Below, one piece after another: positions 8,179 through 17,428 of a stretch of 64,000 bases of DNA; within the stretch, counting starts at the first letter, position 1, and every line of letters starts with the position of its first letter. Position numbers and translations under genes: made by a program. The notes under the pieces were generated by a model. That model saw nothing but the letters and a program-made list of their open reading frames with translations, was not told where the DNA came from and ran no database searches. The stretch comes from Herbaspirillum sp. alder98 (GTDB lineage Bacteria; Pseudomonadota; Gammaproteobacteria; Burkholderiales; Burkholderiaceae_D). The DNA is taken from the NCBI RefSeq assembly GCF_020179755.1, contig NZ_JAIUCY010000008.1:1-64000 (forward strand). Reading direction: 5' to 3'.

Positions 8179-9399
8179 TCAAGTCGCCGCACGTCCCTGG
8201 ATAAACCGGTTCAGGCGCCACACCAGCGTGGCCGCCACCAGCGACGTCCCCACGATCACATAGCCCACCGTATCGAAATGCTGCAGGTGTCCGTCTGGGG
8301 TCATGGTCACGATGTGACCGGCGATGATCGATGCCACGCCCCCCGACAGTTGCTGGATCGAGGCGCTGATGGCATTGAAGGAGCCGCGCTGGTGCTGCGC
8401 CGGCAGGGACGACACCAGTGCCTGGTAGGGGATCATGCGCGAGAAGATGCCCAGGAACAGCACCGCATTGACCACCACGATCACCGGGATCGTGATTCGG
8501 CCCAGATGGGTGTAGATCAACACCATCATGATCGACAGCGCGGTGCCGAACAGGAACACCCGGAACTTGCCCAGCTTGTCGGCGGCGCGACCGATCAGGG
8601 GGCCGAAGGCAATCGTGCACACGCCGGTGATCATGTAGACGGTCGGCAGGTGATGCAGGTCGATGCCCAGGTTGCCCACCAGGTAGGCGCTGCTGAATGG
8701 CATCAGCATGAAGCCGCCCGTCATCAGCAGCGCGGTGGTGGCGAAGGCCAGCAGGTAGCGCGGCTCGGTCACGGTATGCCATAGATGGAGAAAGGCGCTG
8801 TGCTCCTGCTTCAGCTTCAGGTGTTCATTGACGGGTTGCATCTTCCACGCCACCACCAGTCCACCGGCCAGGCCCAGTGCGGCCATGGCGATGAAGGGCA
8901 TGTGCCAGCTCCAGCGGTTGGACAGGTACAGCCCGATCGGGATGCCCAGCACCTGGCTGGCGGCAAACGCGGTCTGGATCACGCCCATGACGCGTCCGCG
9001 CAGTTGCAGCGCAAACAGGTCGGTGGCGATTGCCAGCACGATGGAGCCGATCACGCCACCGAACAGGCCGGTGACGATGCGGGCGATCAGGAGGCTTTCG
9101 AAGCTTTGCGCCAGCCCGCACCACAAGGTGCCGATGACGAAGCCGGTATAAAAGAACAGCAGCAGTCGCTTGCGATCGAAGCGGTCGGCGAAGCCTGCCG
9201 TCAGCAGTCCCGACAGGCCGGCGCTGAAGGCATAGGCCGACACCACCAGGCCGAACTGCTGGGGCGAGATGTTCATCTCGGGCATGATCATCGCACCCAG
9301 CGGCGACATGATCATGAAGTCGAGAATGACGGCGAACTGCAGGAAGGCCAGCAAGCCGACGACGGTCTTCTGGTACGGCGTGAATGTGGTGGAGCTCAT
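8179..9399 (-). CDS. Major facilitator superfamily transporter
   Basis: 406 residues, about 12 hydrophobic segments, with the MFS loop motif GFADRFDRKR at 69-78 and a matching motif FGPLIGRAADKLGKFR in the second half. Early text FMIMSPLGAMIMPEMNIS resembles drug/arabinose-type efflux MFS proteins (DHA1-like). It most likely exports a small molecule by proton antiport; the substrate is unknown. The frame is open 55 codons further upstream, but those lack membrane character and the ATG at 9399 is the natural start. It lies downstream of a repeat array. Confidence 0.8.
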   Translation of the reverse strand: MSSTTFTPYQKTVVGLLAFLQFAVILDFMIMSPLGAMIMPEMNISPQQFGLVVSAYAFSAGLSGLLTAGFADRFDRKRLLLFFYTGFVIGTLWCGLAQSFESLLIARIVTGLFGGVIGSIVLAIATDLFALQLRGRVMGVIQTAFAASQVLGIPIGLYLSNRWSWHMPFIAMAALGLAGGLVVAWKMQPVNEHLKLKQEHSAFLHLWHTVTEPRYLLAFATTALLMTGGFMLMPFSSAYLVGNLGIDLHHLPTVYMITGVCTIAFGPLIGRAADKLGKFRVFLFGTALSIMMVLIYTHLGRITIPVIVVVNAVLFLGIFSRMIPYQALVSSLPAQHQRGSFNAISASIQQLSGGVASIIAGHIVTMTPDGHLQHFDTVGYVIVGTSLVAATLVWRLNRFIQGRAAT

Positions 9400-9600
9400 G
9401 TTGTCTTTCTTGTTCAAACGGGCGCCATGATGCTTTTCATGGACGGCGCGGGATGGCAAGGCAGACGTTCTGGAGGGATGAATATTGTGGGCCTGCCCGC
9501 ACGGTGAGGCGAGCAAGCGTAGGGGCAAGTGCGGTCGGATGCAAGTGCTATCTGCTGACGGCAAGCTGACGTGTCGTCAACGATACAAACGCAAAAGAGC

Positions 9601-10080
9601 AACTCCATCTCCGTCGTCCCGGCGCAGGCCGGGACCCAGTGACTTGGGTTGCGCATCCACGACCGCTGAACGACGCTGGATTCCTGCCTTCGCAGGAACG
9701 ACGGGTTAGTGATAACTCCACCACCGTCGTCCCGGCGCAGGCCGGGACCCAGTGACTTGGGTTGTGCATCCGCGACCGTTGAACGACGCTGGGTTCCTGC
9801 CTTCGCAGGAACGACGGGTTAGTGATAACTCCATCTCCGTCGTCCCGGCGAAGGCCGGGACCCAGTGACTTGGGTTACGCATCCACGACCGCTGAACGAC
9901 GCTGGGTTCCTGCCTCCGCAGGAACGACGGGTTGGTTATAAAGTCATCTCCGTCGTCCCGGCGAAGGCCGGGACCCAGTGACTTGGGTTGTGCATCCGCG
10001 ACCGTTGAACGACGCTGGGTTCCTGCCTACGCAGGAACGTTGAGTTAGTGATAACTCCATCACTGTCGTCCCGGCGCAGG
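9601..10080. repeat. Tandem array of a 113-bp repeat, four full units and a truncated fifth
   Basis: Units span 9601-9713, 9714-9826, 9827-9939 and 9940-10052, each exactly 113 bp and differing by a few substitutions; a 28-bp remnant (10053-10080) breaks off within the first hairpin. Each unit carries two inverted copies of one roughly 29-bp hairpin: GTCGTCCCGGCGnAGGCC... near its start and its reverse complement form CGCTGGGTTCCTGCC... near its end. That makes the unit a paired-palindrome (BIME-like) element. The array lies between the end of a binding-protein gene and the start of the MFS gene, both on the minus strand. Confidence 0.9.
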
Positions 10081-10104
10081 AAAGACCGACTAAATCGAGC
10101 CCCC

Positions 10105-11331
10105 TTACTGCTTGAGCAGGCTGCACTTGGATTCCGCCACCGACGTGAACGCCTGTTCGCCCGGAATCGTCTCCAGCAGCTTCAGGTAATCCCATGGTTT
10201 CTTCGATTCGGCCGGCGATTTCACCTGGTACAGATACATGTCATGGATGTTGCGGCCATCGGCACGGATGTAGCCCTTGTTATAGAAATCGTCGATCCTG
10301 GTCTTCTTCAGTTCGGCCATCACCTTGGTCGAATCGTCGGTGCCGGCGGCAGCCACCGCCTTGAGATAGGTGGTGGTGGCCGACCAGGCGGCGGCCTGGT
10401 GGGTGCTCGGCATCTTCTTCATCTTCTGATAGAAGCGCTCGGCAAACTTGCGCGAGGCTTCATCCTTGTCCCAGTACCAGCTGTCGGTCATCATCAGGCC
10501 CTCGGCATTGGCCAGGCCCAGTGCATGGATGTCGTTGATCACCATCAGCAGGCCCACCAGTTTCATCGACTTGGTGATGCCGAATTCCTTGGCGGCCTTG
10601 ATCGAATTGACCGTGTCTTCGCCGGCGTTGGCCAGTCCCAGGATCTGCGCCTTGGATGCCTGCGCCTGCAACATGAACGACGACAAGTCCGAGGCAAACG
10701 GTGGATGCTTGACCGAGCCGACCACGGTGCCGCCATTGGCCTTGACCACCGCGCTGGTGTCGTTGGCCAGCGAGTGACCGAACGCGTAGTCCGCCACCAG
10801 GAAATACCACGACTTGCCGCCCTGCTTGATGACGGCGGTGCCGGTGCCGCGCGCCAGCGCTACCGTGTCGTATTCGTAATGCACGGTGTAGGGCGTGCAC
10901 TCTTCGTTGGTCAGGCGTGCAGTGCCGGCGCCGATGTTGATGTAGACCCGCTTCTTCTCGGCCATCACCTTGTTCATCGACAAGGCCGTGGCCGAGTTGA
11001 CGCCGCCGATCAGCATGTCCAGGCCTCGCTCGTCACTCCATTCCCGGGCGCGGGTGGCGGCGATGTCGGCCTTGTTCTGGTGGTCGGCCGACATGATCTC
11101 GATCGGCTTGCCCAGCACCTTGCCGCCGAAGTCGGCCACCGCCATGCGGATCGCTTCCAGGCCGCCGGTGCCGTCGGTGTCGGCGTATGGGCCGGACATG
11201 TCGGTAATGAATCCGATGCGTACCGCGTCGTTCGATACCTGGGCGTGACCGAGCCCGCTGGAACAGGCCAGGGCCACGCCCAGGGTGCAGGCCAGCAGGC
11301 GCCGTGGCCGGCGTGAGGGGGATTGCTGCAT
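10105..11331 (-). CDS. ABC transporter periplasmic substrate-binding protein (Liv family)
   Basis: 408 residues, type 1 periplasmic binding fold. The N-terminus has an Arg-rich n-region, a hydrophobic core and likely signal peptidase I cleavage after GHA (about residue 30); then VRIGFITDMSGPYADTDG, the usual Liv-family opening. No permease or ATPase genes are adjacent, so it is an orphan binding protein that may use transporters elsewhere or act with a sensor. The ligand is unknown. The 113-bp repeat array begins 24 bp after its stop. Confidence 0.85.
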   Translation of the reverse strand: MQQSPSRRPRRLLACTLGVALACSSGLGHAQVSNDAVRIGFITDMSGPYADTDGTGGLEAIRMAVADFGGKVLGKPIEIMSADHQNKADIAATRAREWSDERGLDMLIGGVNSATALSMNKVMAEKKRVYINIGAGTARLTNEECTPYTVHYEYDTVALARGTGTAVIKQGGKSWYFLVADYAFGHSLANDTSAVVKANGGTVVGSVKHPPFASDLSSFMLQAQASKAQILGLANAGEDTVNSIKAAKEFGITKSMKLVGLLMVINDIHALGLANAEGLMMTDSWYWDKDEASRKFAERFYQKMKKMPSTHQAAAWSATTTYLKAVAAAGTDDSTKVMAELKKTRIDDFYNKGYIRADGRNIHDMYLYQVKSPAESKKPWDYLKLLETIPGEQAFTSVAESKCSLLKQ

Positions 11332-11708
11332 GTCTTGTCTCCTTGGTTTTTATCGGCCGCCTTGGGACGGCTCGGGGGTAATGCTGATCTTCATTGTGGC
11401 GTCAATGGAGCGCGAACTCAAGCAAGCCGGTCTTGCCAGCGATCGGGGCGATATCGGCACGGTCGCGCTGAACTGATTAACTTAATATCTTTCCCGGAGC
11501 GCGGGAGCCGGTCGCGCCGCTTCAATGGCCGGCCAGGTGCGCTGCGCGGTCTTTTGCAAAGTAGGGGGGCAATCGCCATCTGTTCCCTGTTTAGCCGGCG
11601 GCGGGCGGCATGCGATAGTGTGAGCAGCATGTCACGCATGCGCCAATAATCAAAAAGCAATCAAAAAAATTGGCGTCGGGGAGACGCCAGGATCTGGGAC
11701 CATATCAA
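11332..11708. other. Divergent intergenic region upstream of a chemoreceptor gene
   Basis: 377 bp without a convincing gene, containing the promoters of the minus-strand binding protein and the plus-strand chemoreceptor. Near the receptor start a hairpin is seen: TGGCGTC (11671-11677) / GACGCCA (11683-11689) with loop GGGGA, ending about 20 nt before the ATG. I found no clear flagellar-sigma promoter. Confidence 0.5.
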
Positions 11709-13331
11709 ATGAACTTCATCGGCAACATGAAAATCGGCAAGCGCCTGACGCTGGGCTTTGCTGTCATCCTCGCTTTTTCGGTGGTCGTCGCCGGCATCGG
11801 CGTCTGGCGTCTTGAAAATGTCTCGACGGCAACCCGCGAGATGATGAGCGCACCGTTGATGACCGAACGTCTGCTGGCCGACTGGTACGCCAACCTGGCC
11901 ACCGGCATCCGCCGCACCATCGCCATCGCCAAGAGCACCGATCCGGCACTGGGCCCGTATTTCGCCGCTGAAGCGGCAGCCTCGTCCAAGAGCTCGGGCG
12001 AATACCAGAAGAAGGTCGAAGCGCTGATGAGCTCGCCCGAAGAGCTGGCCTTGTTTGCCAAGATCGGCGAACTGCGCAAGGTCTACCTGTCGTCGCGCGA
12101 CGAGATCAACAAGGCCAAGGCCGGCGGCAATGCCGAAGAGGCCGATCGCGTCTTGGAGAAAGTGTTTGTCCCGGCCGCTACCGCCTATCAGGATGCGATG
12201 CGGGCGCTGGTCGAATTGCAGCGCGCCGAGATCGACGCCACCGCCAAGGAAATCGATGCCATCGCGGCCAACAGCCGGTTGTTGATCATGGTGCTGGAAG
12301 GCTTGATCCTGCTGCTGGGCGTGGTGAGCGCGCGTTTCCTGACGCTCGGTATCACGCGCCCGCTGGATGCGGCCGTCGGCATTTCGCAGCGCGTCGCCCA
12401 GGGCGACCTGTCAGGCGAGGTGGCGGTGCGTTCGCGTGACGAGACCGGCCAGTTGCTGCATTCGCTCAACACCATGAACAGCAACCTGCGCGGCATTGTC
12501 AGCAATGTGCGCAGCGGTACCGACACCATCACCACCGCCTCGGCCGAGATTGCCGCCGGCAACCTCGACCTGTCGTCGCGCACCGAGCAGCAGGCCAGTT
12601 CGCTGGAAGAGACCGCCTCGGCCATGGAAGAGCTGATTTCAACCGTGCGCCAGAATGCCGATAATGCCCGCCAGGCCAGCCAGCTGGCCGTTTCGGCCTC
12701 GGAAGTGGCCGAGCAGGGCGGTGGCGTGGTGAGCCAGGTGGTGCAGACCATGGGCTCCATCAATGACTCGTCCAAGAAGATCGTCGACATCATCAGCGTG
12801 ATCGATGGCATCGCGTTCCAGACCAATATCCTGGCGCTCAATGCCGCCGTCGAAGCCGCCCGTGCCGGCGAGCAGGGGCGGGGTTTTGCGGTGGTGGCCT
12901 CTGAAGTGCGTTCGCTGGCGCAGCGCTCGGCCTCGGCCGCCAAGGAAATCAAGCAGCTCATCAATGATTCGGTGTCCAAGGTGGACGACGGTAGCCGCCT
13001 GGTGGAGCAGGCCGGCAACACCATGCACGAAGTGGTGACCAGCGTGCGCCGCGTCACAGACATCGTGGCCGAGATCAGCGCCGCCAGCGCCGAGCAGACC
13101 AGCGGCATCGAGCAGATCAACCACGCCATCACGCAGATGGACCAGGTGACCCAGCAGAACGCGGCACTGGTCGAGCAGGCTGCGGCGGCGGCGGCCTCGA
13201 TGCAGAACCAGGCCGATGGCCTGGCCCGACTGGTGAGTGTATTTACCTACGACGATGCGGTCCCACCGGTGGCGCCAGTGCGGGCCGCGGTCGACATCAC
13301 GCCGCGGGTCAGCTTGCCGGGCGCGCGCTAA
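11709..13331 (+). CDS. Methyl-accepting chemotaxis protein
   Basis: 540 residues. TM1 at about 13-33, a periplasmic four-helix-bundle-type domain, TM2 at about 195-215, a HAMP domain, then a long cytoplasmic signalling coil. The hairpin tip [20 protein letters not shown] with [10 protein letters not shown] is the conserved contact for CheA/CheW. The C-terminus (...RVSLPGAR) lacks an NWETF-type pentapeptide for CheR/CheB docking. The ATG at 11709 is chosen because the earlier in-frame codons are not receptor-like. It stands alone, far from the che genes at 56-59 kb, which presumably serve it. Its stop is 5 bp from the convergent kinase gene. Confidence 0.9.
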   Translation: MNFIGNMKIGKRLTLGFAVILAFSVVVAGIGVWRLENVSTATREMMSAPLMTERLLADWYANLATGIRRTIAIAKSTDPALGPYFAAEAAASSKSSGEYQKKVEALMSSPEELALFAKIGELRKVYLSSRDEINKAKAGGNAEEADRVLEKVFVPAATAYQDAMRALVELQRAEIDATAKEIDAIAANSRLLIMVLEGLILLLGVVSARFLTLGITRPLDAAVGISQRVAQGDLSGEVAVRSRDETGQLLHSLNTMNSNLRGIVSNVRSGTDTITTASAEIAAGNLDLSSRTEQQASSLEETASAMEELISTVRQNADNARQASQLAVSASEVAEQGGGVVSQVVQTMGSINDSSKKIVDIISVIDGIAFQTNILALNAAVEAARAGEQGRGFAVVASEVRSLAQRSASAAKEIKQLINDSVSKVDDGSRLVEQAGNTMHEVVTSVRRVTDIVAEISAASAEQTSGIEQINHAITQMDQVTQQNAALVEQAAAAAASMQNQADGLARLVSVFTYDDAVPPVAPVRAAVDITPRVSLPGAR

Positions 13332-13336
13332 GCGTT

Positions 13337-14770
13337 TCAGCCAGGCCCGGACCGGGCGAACCGGACGTCGAACTGCGCGCCCGGATGGGTATTGGTGACA
13401 TGCAGCGTCCAGCCGTGCGTGCGGGCGATTTCGGCGCAGATCGACAAGCCCAGTCCGGCGCCTTCGTCGCGCCGGTGCGGGCCGCGCCAGAAGCGCTTGA
13501 ACAGGTGCGGCATGGCGTCGTGTTCGATGCCCGGGCCCTGGTCCCTCACGCTCAGGCTGAAGCGGTCGGCATGGACACTCACCGTGCTGCCCGGCGGGCT
13601 GTGATGGATGGCGTTTTCCAGCAGGTTCTTGACCAGCACCGAGAGCGCGCCGGCATCGGCATTGATCAGGTCGCGCTGCTCTTCATCGCTGGCGATGAAG
13701 GCGACGCGTACTTCCCGCGAGCGCGCCAGGCGCGCCAATTGCTCGCCCACCTGCGTCAGCACGTCGGCCGGATCCAGCGCTTCGATCAGGTAGTTGTGTT
13801 GTTCGCTGGCTTCGGCCAGGTGCAGTAGTTGATGGACGTGGCGGGCCATCTGGTCGATGTCCTTGAGCAGCATGCTGCGGTCGCCCAGGTCCCCCAGTTC
13901 TACCTGGCCACGCATTAGGGCCAGCGGCGTCTTCAGTTCGTGCGCCACGTCGGCCAGGAATTCACGTTGCTGGCGATAACCCTGTTCCACCCGATCCAGC
14001 GCCAGGTTGAATCCATCGAACAAGGGCGTCAGCTCGCGTGGCACATTGCTGACCGACAAGCGCGCCGAAAGATTGTCCGGCTCGATGCTGGCCATGGCCA
14101 CGGCGGCCCGGCGCAAAGGCTTGAGCAGGTAGTGCAGGGTCGCCACCACCACCACCGAAAACAGCAGCATGCACGCCACCACCGTGATGAGGGTCAAGTG
14201 CCGCATCCGCTCGGTGCCATCGTCGAGCGTGATCCGGTGCAGGCGGTCGCTGCGCATGACCTGCAGGAACATCGGGCGGCCATCGTGCTCGATGCGCCGC
14301 GTCAGCACTTCGGCGCGCATGTTGTTTTCAAGCAGGCTCAGTCGCGTGGCGGCCGGGTCGAAGCCGGCGCCGGCGGCGGTGAAGGCGGTGTCGCTGCCGT
14401 CCGAGGCCAGCAGCACGCGGCCCTGCATGTCAAGCACCCGGTATACGCAATCCTGGGTCAGCACCTGATAGCAGGCTTCGACCCGCTGGTTGACATCAAG
14501 TTTGTAGGGCCGGCCGGTGGCGTCGTACAACAGGCCGCTCGTGACGCGCTCGGCACTTTTTTCGAGTTTGTAGTCGACGATCATTTCGGGCTGCCAGCGC
14601 TGCAGCGCGGCGATACCGCCCACCACCACCGAGGTGGCCAGCGTGAGCAATAAAGCGGTCACGCCCAGCAGCCGCCAGGACAGGTTGTAGGGGCGGTTGA
14701 CGCAGGCTGAGCGCTGCGTGCGATGTGCGCCTGCCGGGACCGATTGCGGAGGGAGATGGGATACGCTCAT
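13337..14770 (-). CDS. Two-component sensor histidine kinase (QseC/TctE-like)
   Basis: 477 residues: TM1 about 33-55, a periplasmic sensor region, TM2 about 190-215, HAMP, then a dimerisation/H-box with REFLADVAHELKTPLALMRGQVE and phospho-accepting H277. An HATPase domain follows with N-box NLLENAIHHSP, G1 DQGPGI and G2 GAGLGLSI. It phosphorylates the response regulator encoded just upstream; the two genes overlap by 4 bp (ATGA). The same transcript probably carries the MipA/OmpV gene, suggesting envelope or antibiotic-related signals; that is inferred from context. Confidence 0.88.
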   Translation of the reverse strand: MSVSHLPPQSVPAGAHRTQRSACVNRPYNLSWRLLGVTALLLTLATSVVVGGIAALQRWQPEMIVDYKLEKSAERVTSGLLYDATGRPYKLDVNQRVEACYQVLTQDCVYRVLDMQGRVLLASDGSDTAFTAAGAGFDPAATRLSLLENNMRAEVLTRRIEHDGRPMFLQVMRSDRLHRITLDDGTERMRHLTLITVVACMLLFSVVVVATLHYLLKPLRRAAVAMASIEPDNLSARLSVSNVPRELTPLFDGFNLALDRVEQGYRQQREFLADVAHELKTPLALMRGQVELGDLGDRSMLLKDIDQMARHVHQLLHLAEASEQHNYLIEALDPADVLTQVGEQLARLARSREVRVAFIASDEEQRDLINADAGALSVLVKNLLENAIHHSPPGSTVSVHADRFSLSVRDQGPGIEHDAMPHLFKRFWRGPHRRDEGAGLGLSICAEIARTHGWTLHVTNTHPGAQFDVRFARSGPG

Positions 14771-15453
14771 GTCGGCTCTTCAGGGCGCCTGAGGGCATAG
14801 CCCAGGCCGCGTTGATTGATGATCTGCACCTGTGAACCGATCGCAGTCAACTTGCGTCGCAGGCGGTGCAGTGCCACGTCCAGCGCATTGGGCGTGACCG
14901 GTTCGGCGATGCCCCAGGCGGCCGCTTCCAGTGCCGTGCGGCGCACCGTGCTGCCGGCGGCGCGCACCAGCAACATGACCAGCTGCAATTCGGAGGGCGA
15001 CAGCGAAATCAATTCGTCGGCGCAGACCATGCGTGCTTCCAGCGGGTCGATCAGGATGTCGTCATAGCGCGGCTGCAGGCTTTGCTGGCGCGGCGGGCGA
15101 CGCATCAGGGCGCGCACGCGGGCCACCAGCTCTTCCATCGGAAAGGGTTTGGCCAGGTAATCGTCGGCGCCGGCTTCGAGGCCGCTGACGCGATCGTGCA
15201 AGGCATCGCGTGCGGTCAGCATCAGGCAGGGCGTATCGACCTGACGTGCGCGCAGGCGTCGCACCAGGTCGAGGCCGTCGCCGTCGGGCAGGTTGCGGTC
15301 GACCACCAGCGCTGCATAGTCGATCTGCGTCAGGCCCGCATCGGCTTGCGACAGCGTGGCATAGACGTCGGTTTCGATCCCGGCGGCGGCCAGCGCCTTG
15401 ACCACCAGCGCGGCCATGCGCTCATGGTCTTCCAGCAAGGCGATGCGGTTCAT
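14767..15453 (-). CDS. OmpR-family response regulator
   Basis: 228 residues. The receiver domain has the acidic pair ED at 8-9, phospho-acceptor D52 in VVDRNLPDGDG and Lys in YLAKPFP. The C-terminal winged helix is of the OmpR/PhoB type (SPSELQLVMLLVRAAGSTVRR...NALDVALHRLRRKL). Starts at 15453 or one codon earlier at 15456 (tandem ATG) fit equally. It sits 10 bp after the mipA-like gene and overlaps the kinase gene by 4 bp, so all three are probably cotranscribed and the regulator may control the first gene. Confidence 0.88.
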   Translation of the reverse strand: MNRIALLEDHERMAALVVKALAAAGIETDVYATLSQADAGLTQIDYAALVVDRNLPDGDGLDLVRRLRARQVDTPCLMLTARDALHDRVSGLEAGADDYLAKPFPMEELVARVRALMRRPPRQQSLQPRYDDILIDPLEARMVCADELISLSPSELQLVMLLVRAAGSTVRRTALEAAAWGIAEPVTPNALDVALHRLRRKLTAIGSQVQIINQRGLGYALRRPEEPT

Positions 15454-15463
15454 CATGTCATGC

Positions 15464-16243
15464 TCAGAAACGGTAGAGATAACCAGCACGCACGGCAGCG
15501 GCGCTGGAGCGATCCACCAGCGGGCTGTCGGTGATGCCGCTGCCGAAGTGCGTCAGCCGCAGGTCGAGAAACAGCGACTGGCTCTGCGTGAACGAAAAAT
15601 CGGTGCGCAGACCGCCCACCAGGTTGGTGGTCGAGCCGCCGCGATAGGCCGCGCGCTGGGCGGTGGCTTCGTTCTGGCGCACTCCGAAATAGTAATCGAC
15701 ATAGTTGCTGCTCATCCAGTTGGCGCCGAGGTAGGGCACGAAGGTCAGGCGACCGGTCTTGAAGCGATGCTCGGCCAGCAGCTTGAGGGTCTGGCCGCTG
15801 CTGTGGCCGGAGGCGTCGGTCAGCCATTCCAGCGACAGGTCGGCATAGGGATTGCGCCACATCGCGTGCGCCCCGGCCCAGAAGCCGTCCTTGCGTTCTT
15901 CCATGCCATTGAGGATGGGCGCATCGCCTGCTTTATAACCGTCGTCCGCATACTTGGCGCGCAGGTCGAACGATACCGGGCCCAGTGCACCCAGCTTGAG
16001 GTCGGCGGTGGTGCCGACAAACCGGAAGCGGCTGCCATTGTACATAAGCAAGGGCAGGGCGCGGGTCTTGTTGCCGTAGCCCCGGTAAGGGCTCCGTTCG
16101 ACGCCGGCCGCCACGCCCAGCGCCCAGGTGGTGGCTTGCGGATCGGCGGCGGATGCGGCTTGCTGGGCGTGCGCGGCGGGCGACGCCAGCAATGCGGCAA
16201 GGGTGGTCAGGGCGAACAGGGGACGGGCGGGGATGCGGTGCAT
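15464..16243 (-). CDS. MipA/OmpV family outer membrane protein
   Basis: 259 residues. Signal peptide of about 27 residues (MHRIPARPLFALTTLAALL...AHA), then MipA/OmpV-type text: WALGVAAGVERSPYRGYGNKTRALPLLMYNG, KYADDGYKAGD, PYLGANWMSSNYVDYYFGV and the C-terminal RAGYLYRF ending in Phe as in outer-membrane beta barrels. Family members are MltA-interacting or porin-like proteins; several are induced by antibiotics or metals. The ATG at 16243 directly precedes the signal peptide. First gene of the three-gene unit with the two-component system. Confidence 0.85.
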   Translation of the reverse strand: MHRIPARPLFALTTLAALLASPAAHAQQAASAADPQATTWALGVAAGVERSPYRGYGNKTRALPLLMYNGSRFRFVGTTADLKLGALGPVSFDLRAKYADDGYKAGDAPILNGMEERKDGFWAGAHAMWRNPYADLSLEWLTDASGHSSGQTLKLLAEHRFKTGRLTFVPYLGANWMSSNYVDYYFGVRQNEATAQRAAYRGGSTTNLVGGLRTDFSFTQSQSLFLDLRLTHFGSGITDSPLVDRSSAAAVRAGYLYRF

Positions 16244-16314
16244 GAAAGCTCCATGGTTTGGGTGACAGCGGATCATCCTGCAGGGCGACTTACCGGATCC
16301 TTACCAACGCCGCC

Positions 16315-17232
16315 TCAAGCCAGGGGAATTTTCGCTTTCCAGTAATCGGCCTGGGCATAGGCATGTCGCAGGAAGTCGACCAAGGCACGGATGCGCAGGG
16401 GCAGGTGACGCCGCTGCGCGAACACCGCATAGATCGACGGCGCCGGCGCGGCGAACTTGTCGAGCACCGTCACCAGTTGCCCGGCCTCGAGCGCGGCGCC
16501 GACTTCCCACATCGAACGCCATGCCAGGCCGCGGCCATTGAGTGCCCAGTCGTGCAGCACTTCACCGTCGTTGCACACCATGTTGCCGCCCACCTTGAAC
16601 AGCGCCTCTTTGCCGTTCTGGCGCAGCGTCCAGCCGCGCTGGCTGCCTTCGCTGCTCATCGCCAGGCAGTTGTGGCGGGCCAGTTCATCGGGGGATTGCG
16701 GCGTGCCATGGCGGCGCAGGTAGGCGGGTGCGGCGACGACGACGCGCTGGTTGTCGGCCAGCTTGACGCTGACCAGGTTGGAGTCCGACAGCGGCGCGAT
16801 GCGGATGGCGACATCGATTCCTTCACCGATCACGTCGGCGATCCGGTCATTGAGGTTCAGGGTCAAGGTCAGGTCGCGGTGCTCGGTCAGGAACGACGGC
16901 AGCAGGGGCGCCACGTGCTGGCGTCCGAAGCCGGCCGGGGCCGAGATCAGCAGGTGCCCGCTGGCGCGGGCGCTGCGCTCGGAGACCGCCGATTCGGCGT
17001 CTTCCAGGTCGGCCAGGATGCGCTGGCAATCCTCCAGGAAAGCGGTGCCTTCGTTGGTCAGCATGATCTTGCGCGTCGTGCGCTGCAGCAGCTTTACCCC
17101 CAGCCGTTCTTCAAGCGCATCGAGGCGGCGACCGATCATGGCCGGGGCAATTCCCTCGGCCCGCGCCGCAGCCGAAAGACTGCCGCGTGCAACCACGTCG
17201 ACGAAGGTGGAAATCTGTTTGAACTGGTCCAT
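16315..17232 (-). CDS. LysR-type transcriptional regulator, divergent from malate synthase
   Basis: 305 residues. N-terminal winged helix (FKQISTFVDVVARGSLSAAARAEGIAPAMIGRRLDALEERLGVKLLQRTTR), linker helix, and a periplasmic-binding-like effector domain. It is divergently placed to aceB with a 196-bp shared region that contains a 10-bp palindrome with 14-bp spacer, the usual look of a LysR operator. The likely role is control of aceB and of itself. The ATG at 17232 gives the standard LysR N-terminus; upstream codons do not belong. Confidence 0.88.
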   Translation of the reverse strand: MDQFKQISTFVDVVARGSLSAAARAEGIAPAMIGRRLDALEERLGVKLLQRTTRKIMLTNEGTAFLEDCQRILADLEDAESAVSERSARASGHLLISAPAGFGRQHVAPLLPSFLTEHRDLTLTLNLNDRIADVIGEGIDVAIRIAPLSDSNLVSVKLADNQRVVVAAPAYLRRHGTPQSPDELARHNCLAMSSEGSQRGWTLRQNGKEALFKVGGNMVCNDGEVLHDWALNGRGLAWRSMWEVGAALEAGQLVTVLDKFAAPAPSIYAVFAQRRHLPLRIRALVDFLRHAYAQADYWKAKIPLA

Positions 17233-17292
17233 GGGCTGCCCGTCATATCGCGATTGGCCATTATCGATACACTTGTGACTAAAACGCAAAGA

Positions 17293-17339
17293 TAAATTGA
17301 TAAATCGTGTCACTCATATCAATTTAGTTTAAATATACT
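17293..17339 (+). promoter_or_regulatory. LysR-type operator and -10 of aceB
   Basis: A perfect 10-bp inverted repeat TAAATTGATA (17293-17302) / TATCAATTTA (17317-17326), spacer 14 bp, followed by TATACT (17334-17339) as a candidate -10 for aceB. No good -35 lies at the right distance, and the right half-site overlaps that place, as expected for an activator-dependent promoter. The function is inferred from position between the regulator and aceB. Confidence 0.6.
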
Positions 17340-17428
17340 GCGTACATAAATTGTCGGAAGAAGGGCGGACTGCGCGCGACTTCAGGCAGAATTCCGAAGT
17401 GTTCTTTTTCTATTTTGAGGAGTCCAGC

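Noticed and set aside
9601..10080. CRISPR array
   Set aside because: The repeats are 113 bp, directly abutting, with no unique spacers and no cas genes.
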